A stretch of 64,000 bases of DNA from CAVUAA01 sp963739345 (GTDB lineage Bacteria; Chlamydiota; Chlamydiia; Chlamydiales; JAFEGQ01): positions 124,001 to 188,000 of the forward strand of contig CAVUAA010000002.1 in NCBI GenBank assembly GCA_963739345.1, in the 5' to 3' direction. Below are positions 17,915 to 25,255 of the stretch, in pieces. Below the pieces are notes generated by a model. That model saw only the letters and a program-made list of their open reading frames with translations, was not told the DNA's origin and made no database searches. Each line of letters begins with the position of its first letter. Positions within the stretch are counted from its first letter, which is position 1. The translations under genes and the position numbers were made by a program.

Positions 17915-20578
17915 ATGGAAGAAGCCCGCACAGTCAGAGAATATTTCAATGGATCAAAACAGTGTCTGTCCGTGAAACGAATCGTCTGCAAGGAGATGCT
18001 TCGCGAAGGAGCCGATAAACCCGACAAGATCGCGCGATTCGGCATTGCGTCCGCTGCATGGGACTTTCAGAAGCTGACTGAAAAACTTCAGAAGCAACGG
18101 CAAGAACACGAGCGAGGGAAAGAAACGACCAAGGCGATAAAGGTGGCAGCCAATCTCACCGTAGTGGGGTCCACCACGGTGCTAGCAACCATGATAACAG
18201 GTCCTGTGGCCGGCCCCATCATAGCGACCGGCGCGATTGTAGCCATGAGCAATGCGGGCAAGATCATGCTCAGCGACTTCTCGTTCGACCACATACTCAA
18301 GCAAAACGAAGAAGAGTTCAACACCCACGCCGATCAGGTGATCGCTAGCGATTTTCAGCGACGGTTTTCCGAGAACAACGCCCGCCTGTCCGAGCTGAGC
18401 GAGCAGATCTCGAACGGGGGAAAAACAGCACAAGATGCAGTCGACGAGCTACTCAAAGAGGGTGAAGTCTTCTCGAGCGATTCAATTCTCAAAGACGTCA
18501 ATCCCAATCAGAGACCCGAGATCCTCTACCAAATGACAAAGGCGGTCGAGCGACGAGCCAAAGACCTCGCCTCTTTCCTCAACGATCGAGTGGACAACGT
18601 TGCGACTCGGGTGACCAAACTTGAGAACCGGGCCGAGCAGATCAACGGCATGGTCGAGCGCCATTGGAAGGAGACCAACCGACAAATTGGAGTGATCAAC
18701 AAACGGCTGGGGAACGTTGAGGGACAGATCAACGCCATCAATGGTCAGGTGATCAACAACAGCGCTAACATCACAAAAAACGCCCAAGACATCCAATACT
18801 TGCAGGGGTTCACCTTCGAGAACATGACCCCTGACCAAAAGATCCGCGCACTTGATTCAGGATTTTTCAAAGGCTTGCCAGCAGGTGACCGGGACGCACT
18901 CAAGGAGAAAGCAAAAGCCGCCCGGGAGCAACAGGAACTGGTCGGGACGCTCAATACGATGGCCGCCTCGGCTGCACTAGCGGGCCGGGTGAGTGAGCTT
19001 CTCGATGCCCCAGAAAATGTACAGCGAGCGATCTCGGTCGCCGGCACCGCCTTTGAAACTGCTGCCCAGTTTGCCTCTGGCAACTATATTGGTGCTGCGA
19101 TGTCAGCACTCAGCCTATTTGGGAAGAAGAAGCGTACTGACCCGGCGGCTGCCCGCCACAAGCAGGTGATGAAAGCACTCGGCAAGGTTCTGGAGGGCCA
19201 ACACGATATTCTCGACGGCCTAGACACATTGAGCGAAAACCAGGCACAGCTGATGAAAAATCAGCAAAGCCTGATGAAAGGTCTCGTCAAGCTTGGCGAT
19301 ATCATCGAAAAAAACCACAAAGAGGTGATGGACAAGCTGACCGTCATCCACGAAGATGTCCTCTACAACCGGGTCATTCTAGCAGAGATCGGTCGCCAAG
19401 GACTCGACGACGGCCGCAACTTCCTAAAATCACGATCTGACGAGGGCCACAACTATGCGGGTGGTGACTTCCCTTCCTACAAAGAGCAGCGGGGCCACTT
19501 TAACTCTTTTGCACTCACCAAATTTTGGCCCTGCTGGAGTGAGATGGAGCGGGTGTTTCGCATCGAAGACCGCGTGCACACCAACATCCAGATGGCCAGT
19601 AACGACAAACCCCAGCGGGTCAATGCGACAAAAAATTTCCGAGAAAAGCTACTCAAGCCGGCGATCGATCTCCTACTTGCGGGTTATCATGGGAACAAGC
19701 TCAATACCTCTCTGCTCGGCCTAATTAGCCCCTATCGCATGGTCACTGCCCTCGAAGAGAAGCTTGAAGACCTTGCCGATATCAATCCATCAACGCAGCC
19801 CGGCCTCAATAAAGTGGCCAAGTTCCTCGAGACTCCGGTCGATCCTGATATCGTACTGGAATACGGCCGGGCCGCTCTGGAAATGCACGACTACTTTCCC
19901 TTGATGAGGAGTCGCGCCGACGAAGAAACTCAGCTCAAGACACTTTTCGAATTGAAGCAGGAAGGGGAGACGAAAAATTCCCGCGGCGAAGAACTTCTCA
20001 AAGACTACCGCAAATGGGTGGCGCTCGCCCTCGCTCAGCAAAGCCTGATCGCAGGTGATGGCATCATCCCACTTGCCTATAGCCAAATCAAGAAGAAGCA
20101 CTCCGGAGGGGACGCCCCTCTCTATGACAAGGTGATGAATGCGCTTGAGCACAACCTCATCCTCCGGCAAAACCTCGCCATCTACACGATGCAGCGAGAG
20201 CTCCCTAAAACCGATAACAACACGCTCAGCTACCGGTTCGTCTACGAGAGCGGCTTCAAACCGAGCAATCTCTTCTCTACTGACCAGTGGAAGCTCGAAG
20301 TCAACAACCAAACGTGGGCTCTGCGACTCAGTGATCAGGTGCTCATCGACCTCCCCCACCCCACGGCCCTCGAGCGAGGGGTGATGCGGCACACGCCCGA
20401 CACGCCTCAACTGATGGCCATGATCCGCTCAGTCGCTGAAGCGCTGATGGAGTACGACCACGAGTGGCGCGACGAAAACCTCACCGCCAAAGAAAAAGAG
20501 GTGTTCGAGCAGCTCATCGTCTACTCCGTCGAACACCTCGTCCCCGATCCACAAGCGGAGGAAGAAGATGTCGCATAA
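17915..20578 (+). CDS. Large coiled-coil protein with two hydrophobic regions (cassette hub)
   Basis: I do not recognise this 887-residue protein. Residues about 72-118 form a Gly/Ala/Val-rich hydrophobic double segment with a GPVAGP turn, like a membrane hairpin. Residues about 200-298 form a coiled coil rich in Asn and Gln. A second Ala-rich apolar region covers about 343-403 and ends in FGKKKR, followed by another helical coiled coil to about 485. The remaining about 400 residues look globular. There is no signal peptide. The layout recalls alpha-helical pore-forming or membrane-remodelling proteins, and the first hairpin also resembles an Inc bilobe; both are shape comparisons only. Its end overlaps the start of paralogue 3 by 11 bases, which implies translational coupling. 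Confidence 0.75.
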   Translation: MEEARTVREYFNGSKQCLSVKRIVCKEMLREGADKPDKIARFGIASAAWDFQKLTEKLQKQRQEHERGKETTKAIKVAANLTVVGSTTVLATMITGPVAGPIIATGAIVAMSNAGKIMLSDFSFDHILKQNEEEFNTHADQVIASDFQRRFSENNARLSELSEQISNGGKTAQDAVDELLKEGEVFSSDSILKDVNPNQRPEILYQMTKAVERRAKDLASFLNDRVDNVATRVTKLENRAEQINGMVERHWKETNRQIGVINKRLGNVEGQINAINGQVINNSANITKNAQDIQYLQGFTFENMTPDQKIRALDSGFFKGLPAGDRDALKEKAKAAREQQELVGTLNTMAASAALAGRVSELLDAPENVQRAISVAGTAFETAAQFASGNYIGAAMSALSLFGKKKRTDPAAARHKQVMKALGKVLEGQHDILDGLDTLSENQAQLMKNQQSLMKGLVKLGDIIEKNHKEVMDKLTVIHEDVLYNRVILAEIGRQGLDDGRNFLKSRSDEGHNYAGGDFPSYKEQRGHFNSFALTKFWPCWSEMERVFRIEDRVHTNIQMASNDKPQRVNATKNFREKLLKPAIDLLLAGYHGNKLNTSLLGLISPYRMVTALEEKLEDLADINPSTQPGLNKVAKFLETPVDPDIVLEYGRAALEMHDYFPLMRSRADEETQLKTLFELKQEGETKNSRGEELLKDYRKWVALALAQQSLIAGDGIIPLAYSQIKKKHSGGDAPLYDKVMNALEHNLILRQNLAIYTMQRELPKTDNNTLSYRFVYESGFKPSNLFSTDQWKLEVNNQTWALRLSDQVLIDLPHPTALERGVMRHTPDTPQLMAMIRSVAEALMEYDHEWRDENLTAKEKEVFEQLIVYSVEHLVPDPQAEEEDVA

Positions 20579-21071
20579 AATCCCCACCCACACCGTCGAA
20601 GGGGTCGAGGGCATGTACCGTCCCTGGTGGACGATGAAAAAACCCGGGCTGGGCAACTTCCCGGAGAAGCCCGACGACGTACACGCTCATGATGTAAACC
20701 AAGAGCCATACATGTCGCGCCGATACGTCAAGCTCCCCACGGTCAACAAAGCAACCTATGAGACCGCGAGAGAAATGGCAATATGGACGGCCGACTTCGT
20801 CCGCCTAGAGGCAGCTCAGCGCCACCAAGTGATCATCGACCGCGTTCGGGCACTTCATAAGTGGACATCGGAGGCGCTCAATACCATTCAAGAGGGCAAT
20901 ACGAAAGCGATCGCCGAAATCGGTAACCGATTACACGAAACCAAAGCCTTCAAAGAGCTCGACTCGAGGTTGAACACCTACAAAAAAGCCATCGAAGAGG
21001 TCAAAAAGATCAATCAGCTTCTGACAGAGAGAGTCGCCCAGCTAGAAAAGAAGCACCGAGCCAAACTTTAA
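20568..21071 (+). CDS. Small coiled-coil protein, cassette paralogue 3
   Basis: This 167-residue protein is of unknown function. The ATG at 20568 lies inside the last codons of the large cassette gene (11-base overlap), so the two are translationally coupled. The N-terminal about 65 residues are rich in Pro, Trp and Tyr. The family motif is present in diverged form (MAIWTADFVRLEAAQRHQV), with the DIR part lost. A long coiled coil ends in LEKKHRAKL. It is the most divergent of the four paralogues. Paralogue 4 starts 13 bases downstream. Confidence 0.72.
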   Translation: MSHKIPTHTVEGVEGMYRPWWTMKKPGLGNFPEKPDDVHAHDVNQEPYMSRRYVKLPTVNKATYETAREMAIWTADFVRLEAAQRHQVIIDRVRALHKWTSEALNTIQEGNTKAIAEIGNRLHETKAFKELDSRLNTYKKAIEEVKKINQLLTERVAQLEKKHRAKL

Positions 21072-21096
21072 ATAAGGAGCCAACATGAGCGGTTTG

Positions 21097-21104
21097 CCAA
21101 CGGA
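21097..21104. repeat. Target-site duplication, left copy
   Basis: CCAACGGA lies immediately left of the IS903-like element and is identical to the copy at 22170-22177. Confidence 0.88.
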
Positions 21105-21149
21105 GGCCGTGTTGTAGAAATGACCAAGGCCCTCCAGCCCTTCCCACCT

Positions 21150-22052
21150 CTAGCTTTGTAGGGCTATCATCTCGTTCAGGACGAACAATTTAACCGATAT
21201 CTCTATCACTTGATTTTCCGTGATTCGAGCCTGTATCCCGTGACCCAGTAGCGCCTTGTAGCGGTGCATTGCCGTCTCCACAAGGGAGCGGCGATGGTAC
21301 CCTACCTCCTCCTTCCAACGCCGTTTCCCCCGTTTTCGATCTCGGATCCGGTGTATAGCGGCATCCCGTGCACGTAGGGCGGGATTAGATCCATCGGACT
21401 TTCTGGCCCCTTTTCTGGGAGGTATGATTGGTTTTGCTCCTCGTCGGTGGATTGCCTCATAGCAAGCTTTGCTATCATAGGCGCCATCTCCAATGACCTC
21501 TGCGATATCGCCCTTAACCGCATCCAGCAGGCCTGGTAAAGCTTGAGAATCATGCAGATCTTTGTCACTAATCGATGCAGCGACAACTTGCTGCGTCTCG
21601 GCACACATAACGATGTGAAGCTTTTTCCAGCCCCTCCGTTTGCTATAGCCGTGCTTACGGGCCTGCCACTCTCCCTCTCCAAATACCTTCAGGCCAGTCG
21701 AGTCGAAGACGAGGTTTAGTGGCCCCCTACGATGCAAGTTAGACGGAACTCTTACACCGCGCGCTCGCCGACAAATCGTGGTGTAATCGGGACAAACGCA
21801 TCCACTGTCCATCATTTTAAGAACGTCTCGCATAAGGCCCTGGAGCTGCCTGAAAGCACACTCGTAGACGGATTTCACGATCATCAGAGCCAAGATGGCT
21901 TGATTGGAATAGATGGCGGGGCGCCCTCTGGCGCCCCGGTGTTCGGAATACCAAGAGCAATCCGCTCTATCCCGTACCCAAAAAATAATGCTTCCCTGAT
22001 TGACCAATGCTTGGTTAGACTTGGACCAGTTTCTGGCGCGGCAACGTGTCAT
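21150..22052 (-). CDS. IS903-like DDE transposase
   Basis: This 300-residue, full-length transposase is of the IS5 family. The acidic triad is visible: D117 in LVFDSTGLKV, D189 in IGDGAYD, and E259 in RRSLVETAMHRYK. The segment KVFGEGEW followed by KHG is typical of the IS903 subgroup. The frame is intact, so the element may be active. Within the element the gene leaves 45 bases at one end and 117 at the other. The longer, upstream side carries a hairpin that probably blocks read-through from the host operon. Confidence 0.95.
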   Translation of the reverse strand: MTRCRARNWSKSNQALVNQGSIIFWVRDRADCSWYSEHRGARGRPAIYSNQAILALMIVKSVYECAFRQLQGLMRDVLKMMDSGCVCPDYTTICRRARGVRVPSNLHRRGPLNLVFDSTGLKVFGEGEWQARKHGYSKRRGWKKLHIVMCAETQQVVAASISDKDLHDSQALPGLLDAVKGDIAEVIGDGAYDSKACYEAIHRRGAKPIIPPRKGARKSDGSNPALRARDAAIHRIRDRKRGKRRWKEEVGYHRRSLVETAMHRYKALLGHGIQARITENQVIEISVKLFVLNEMIALQS

Positions 22053-22056
22053 CTTT

Positions 22057-22096
22057 AGACTCCTGTGCTTTGACGGCTCAAGGAGTCTATTTTATT
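22057..22096 (+). terminator. Hairpin upstream of the transposase gene inside the IS
   Basis: AGACTCCT (22057-22064) pairs with AGGAGTCT (22081-22088), followed on the plus strand by ATTTTATTT. It lies just outside the transposase start and could stop transcripts crossing the element on the plus strand, or shield the transposase from outside transcription. Confidence 0.5.
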
Positions 22097-22169
22097 TCAG
22101 GCCTATCTATCAAGATCTTGGTTAGGAGCAATCAGCCAGCGGCCGCCGGCTGATTAATGCAACACACCC

Positions 22170-22177
22170 CCAACGGA
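22170..22177. repeat. Target-site duplication, right copy
   Basis: CCAACGGA lies immediately right of the IS903-like element and is identical to 21097-21104. Confidence 0.88.
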
Positions 22178-22779
22178 CGTCAATTTTTTTCCCTACTCAA
22201 AGTGCACACCACTTAGCAAAACACTTCATGGATCACACAGGAACCGAGGACAGAAGGGTTTCCCTAAAGATTCTGTTCTGAAGGAGGTCCCCGTGATGTT
22301 CAGCCTATACGGGATGTCTACGCCAACATCACAGACAAAAAAGGTTCTCGACGCCAGTCTCATTGAGCATCGTATGGATGAAGTCGCCTTCTGGGTGGGA
22401 AACTTTGTCGAAAAGGACGTCGATATCCGCATGGAACAGCAGCAAAAGCTCACTAAGAAGGTCTACAAATACAGCAAAGCCTGCTTCAAGAATTCGACGA
22501 AATCGATTGCTGGAATCCCCAACAAAGTGGTCGAGATGCTTCAGATCGACGTACTGAGGGCTGAAGTGGACACCTACAAGGCGAAAACCGACCTGCTCAT
22601 GGAAAAGTTGAACGAGATACAAACCGAGCTCGAGGCGCTCAGAGAGGAGAGGGAAGAGCGGGTCGATAGGAGAAGAGAGCGAGAAGACGAGGCTGATCCC
22701 AATGAGCGATCGGGCACAAGGCTCCGGACAGACTAGATCCCCTATTGATCAGAGAGAGGTGAGCGTGTAGAGTGAGGGA

Positions 22780-24123
22780 ATGGAGTATCTTAGAATCAAG
22801 GGCGGGAAGCCTCTAGAGGGATCGGTTTCGGTTCCGGGAGCCAAGAACGCAATCAACAAGCTGATTGTTGCCTCTCTTCTATCTGATCAGCCCTGTACAT
22901 TCACAAATGTTCCGAATATTGTAGAAGTCGATCTAACGGTCTCCCTCTGTGAAGAGCTCGGCTCTGTGGTGGAGTGGGATCGGGAGGGAGGGACGCTCAA
23001 GATTCAGACCAAAGAGCTCAAAACCACCTACGTCCCCCAACGTTTCTCCGGTGCAAACCGAGTACCCATCCTACTGATTGGCGCACTCGCCGGTCGAACT
23101 GATCAAGAGATCATCGTCCCCCACGTTGGCGGCGATCGGATTGGCAAGCGGCCAGTCGACTACCACATCACCGCTCTCAGTGCACTTGGTGCCTCCATCG
23201 AAAACCGGAAGATGAAGAAAGAGGGAGCCTACTTCGCCCACGCCCACAACGGTCTCGAAGGGGCCATCATTGACCTTCCTTTCCCTTCAGTGGGTGCAAC
23301 GGAAAACGTCATCCTCGCCTCGGTTCGCGCCCGCGGCACCACCGTCATTCGCAATGCAGCAACTGAGCCCGAAATTGTCGACCTCATCCTCTTCCTCCAA
23401 AAGCTGGGCGCCTCCATCCACCTCGACGTCGACCGGACCATTCACATTCAAGGAACGCGCAAGTTCTACCCCGTCGAACACCGGGTCATTCCCGACCGCA
23501 TCGTTGCAGCGTCGCTTGCTGTCGCTGCAGTGGCAACGAAGGGTCGCGTCTTTGTCGAGGGGGCCGAGCACTTCCACCTCATCACCTTCCTCAACAAACT
23601 GCGCGAAGTGGGAGGGGGCTTCAACGTCCGCGAAAATGGGATCGAATTCTTCTACGACGGCCCTCTTCAGGGAGGGGTCCACCTCGAGACCGACGTCCAC
23701 CCCGGCTTCATGACCGACTGGCAACAGCCATTTGTCGTCCTCCTCACCCAAGCGACCGGCACCTCCGTCGTCCACGAAACAGTCTACGAAAATCGCTTTG
23801 GCTACACCGAAACGCTTTGCGAGATGGGAGCCGATATCGAACTGTTTAAGCAGTGTCTTGGCGGCAAGGAGTGCCGCTATGCGGGGCGCAACTTCAATCA
23901 CAGCCTCATTGTCAAAGGTCCCACCCCCCTCACCGGCGGCGAGATCTCCATCCCCGACCTCCGTGCCGGCTTCGCCTACGTCATGGCTGCCCTCCTCGCC
24001 CCCGAGGAGAGCAAGATCATTGGCGTAGACTACCTCGACCGGGGCTACGAGAACATTGTCGACCGCCTCCAGACCCTTGGCGCCGACATCGAGCGAGTCT
24101 CCGAAGTTCCGGCCACCGTGTGA
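22780..24123 (+). CDS. murA: UDP-N-acetylglucosamine 1-carboxyvinyltransferase (Asp-type)
   Basis: This 447-residue EPSP-synthase-like enzyme transfers enolpyruvate to UDP-GlcNAc, the first committed step of peptidoglycan synthesis. The N-terminal PGAKNAINK motif provides the substrate Lys and Asn. The catalytic loop reads VGGDRIGKRPVDYH, with Asp119 where most bacteria have Cys115. Chlamydia MurA has the same change, which is known to give intrinsic fosfomycin resistance. The ATG at 22780 has GAGGG close upstream. The stop overlaps the next gene's GTG by four bases. In C. trachomatis murA also neighbours argS, which lies about 1.1 kb away here. Confidence 0.96.
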   Translation: MEYLRIKGGKPLEGSVSVPGAKNAINKLIVASLLSDQPCTFTNVPNIVEVDLTVSLCEELGSVVEWDREGGTLKIQTKELKTTYVPQRFSGANRVPILLIGALAGRTDQEIIVPHVGGDRIGKRPVDYHITALSALGASIENRKMKKEGAYFAHAHNGLEGAIIDLPFPSVGATENVILASVRARGTTVIRNAATEPEIVDLILFLQKLGASIHLDVDRTIHIQGTRKFYPVEHRVIPDRIVAASLAVAAVATKGRVFVEGAEHFHLITFLNKLREVGGGFNVRENGIEFFYDGPLQGGVHLETDVHPGFMTDWQQPFVVLLTQATGTSVVHETVYENRFGYTETLCEMGADIELFKQCLGGKECRYAGRNFNHSLIVKGPTPLTGGEISIPDLRAGFAYVMAALLAPEESKIIGVDYLDRGYENIVDRLQTLGADIERVSEVPATV

Positions 24124-24977
24124 AAACGCTCATCCCTCTCCGTCTTCGCGAGAAGATTGCCCCTGGTAATCCAATTGAGAAGCAATTTGTACCCAGCGCG
24201 GCCGAAAAACTCCCCATGGCCGGCTTCGGTTGCAACCCGGTCGGCGACGATGACGCCAAGCTCACCCCCCGCCTCCTCAAGAAATACCACGGCCGCTGCC
24301 TCCTCCTCACCACCAACGCCTGCGCCATGCACTGCCGCTACTGCTTCCGCCAGCACTTTGACTACGACAAGGGCTCCTCCGACTTCGCAGAAGAGCTCCA
24401 AGCGATCCGCAACGACACCACCATCCGCGAAGTGATCCTCTCAGGCGGCGACCCCCTATCCCTCTCCAACCGTCGCCTCTCCTCCCTCATCCAAGCCCTA
24501 GACACCATCCCCCACCTCAAGCTCCTCCGCTTCCACACCCGCTATCCCATTGGCATCCCCGAAAGAATCGACGACGATTTCCTCGCCATCCTCTCCGCCA
24601 CCCGCTTCCAAACCTGGTTTGTCATCCACGCTAACTGCGCCCTCGAGCTCGACGACGTCGTCGCCGCCGCCCTTAAGCGTATTGCCCGCCTCGGCATTCC
24701 TATCCTGAATCAATCGGTCCTACTAAAAGACGTTAATGACAGCGAAGCCGCCCTGAGATCTCTCTCAGAGCGGCTCATTGAGATCGGCATCCGACCCTAC
24801 TACCTCCACCAGCTCGACCGCGTACAAGGCGCCGCCCATTTTGAAGTGGACCCCGCCCGCGGCCTCGAACTCATCGAAGCCCTCCGGAAAACCCTACCCG
24901 GCTACGCCGTCCCCACCTACGTCCGCGAAGAAGCTGGCGAAACTAGCAAAACTCCTATTCACCTTAGTTCCTCCTAA
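24120..24977 (+). CDS. Radical-SAM lysine 2,3-aminomutase family protein (EpmB-like)
   Basis: This 285-residue protein starts at a GTG (24120) inside the murA stop region (GTGA overlap). The radical-SAM cluster ligands are C68, C72 and C75 in CAMHCRYC, and EVILSGGDPLSL is the family's SAM/PLP-region signature. The sequence ends much like EpmB (HFEVDPARGLELIEALRK, then PGYAVPTYVRE). EpmB turns alpha-lysine into beta-lysine for modification of elongation factor P. The shorter length and absence of a visible partner leave true lysine aminomutase or another role open. Tight coupling to murA suggests co-expression. Confidence 0.8.
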   Translation: MKTLIPLRLREKIAPGNPIEKQFVPSAAEKLPMAGFGCNPVGDDDAKLTPRLLKKYHGRCLLLTTNACAMHCRYCFRQHFDYDKGSSDFAEELQAIRNDTTIREVILSGGDPLSLSNRRLSSLIQALDTIPHLKLLRFHTRYPIGIPERIDDDFLAILSATRFQTWFVIHANCALELDDVVAAALKRIARLGIPILNQSVLLKDVNDSEAALRSLSERLIEIGIRPYYLHQLDRVQGAAHFEVDPARGLELIEALRKTLPGYAVPTYVREEAGETSKTPIHLSSS

Positions 24978-25255
24978 AAAGGCGCACGCTTCTGGTCGTG
25001 TTCGTGTCAGACATGAAAACATGACAACTCACGTCTATCCTGTGAGGATTGTGTCCATGCTGTGTTTATCATCAGACTGGCCCCGGAGGGGCCAACGCGT
25101 TTAGCGCGGCGGTGGAGTCACTGCGCTGTCGGCAGAGCCGACGCTCAGGACGAAACCCCGGGATGCGTGTTTTCACCACAATGGAGAGATACAACCCGTG
25201 TTCAACATCGACGACGGGGGGCATCAGACATCACACCACAACCTGAAAAGGCTAA
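24978..25255. other. Gene-free region with three GC-rich hairpins between convergent genes
   Basis: I see no gene in this 278-base stretch. Three small perfect hairpins lie close together: TGGCCCC-GGA-GGGGCCA (25078-25094), CGCG-TTTAG-CGCG (25096-25108) and GTCGGC-AGA-GCCGAC (25128-25142). None has a T run. A structured RNA is possible, but I could not match it to RNase P RNA, tmRNA or the SRP RNA. Confidence 0.4.

Larger units (their letters stand above)
21105..22169 (-). mobile_element. IS5-family insertion sequence, IS903 subgroup (1065 bp)
   Basis: Imperfect terminal inverted repeats are GGCCGTGTTGTAGAAATGA at the left end and, read inward from the right end, GGGTGTGTTGCATTAATCA (13 of 19 match). 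Both resemble the IS903 end. The element is flanked by the direct repeat CCAACGGA (21097-21104 and 22170-22177), a target-site duplication of 8 exact bases where 9 is usual for this subgroup. It contains a single intact transposase gene on the reverse strand. Excision in silico restores the host gene, so the insertion is recent. Confidence 0.9.
21085..22736 (+). pseudogene. Cassette paralogue 4, interrupted by an IS903-like element
   Basis: AAGGAG precedes an ATG at 21085, which begins MSGLPT. The frame is broken after 20 bases by an insertion sequence (21105-22169). Removing the element and one copy of the 8-bp direct repeat joins 21085-21104 to 22178-22736 and restores one uninterrupted frame of 192 codons plus stop, exactly the length of paralogue 2. 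The restored protein carries the family motif (VAFWVGNFVEKDVDIRM) and the C-terminal coiled coil, ending in an Arg/Glu-rich tail. The part after the element can be read from GTG 22293 or ATG 22296. These are preceded by AAGGAGG, which in the intact gene merely encodes Lys-Glu-Val. A truncated product may therefore still be made. Confidence 0.85.

Noticed and set aside
22281..22298. AAGGAGG plus GTG/ATG as a genuine start of an independent small gene
   Set aside because: Joining across the IS gives one uninterrupted frame from ATG 21085 with the same length as paralogue 2, so this start is most likely internal to the original gene.
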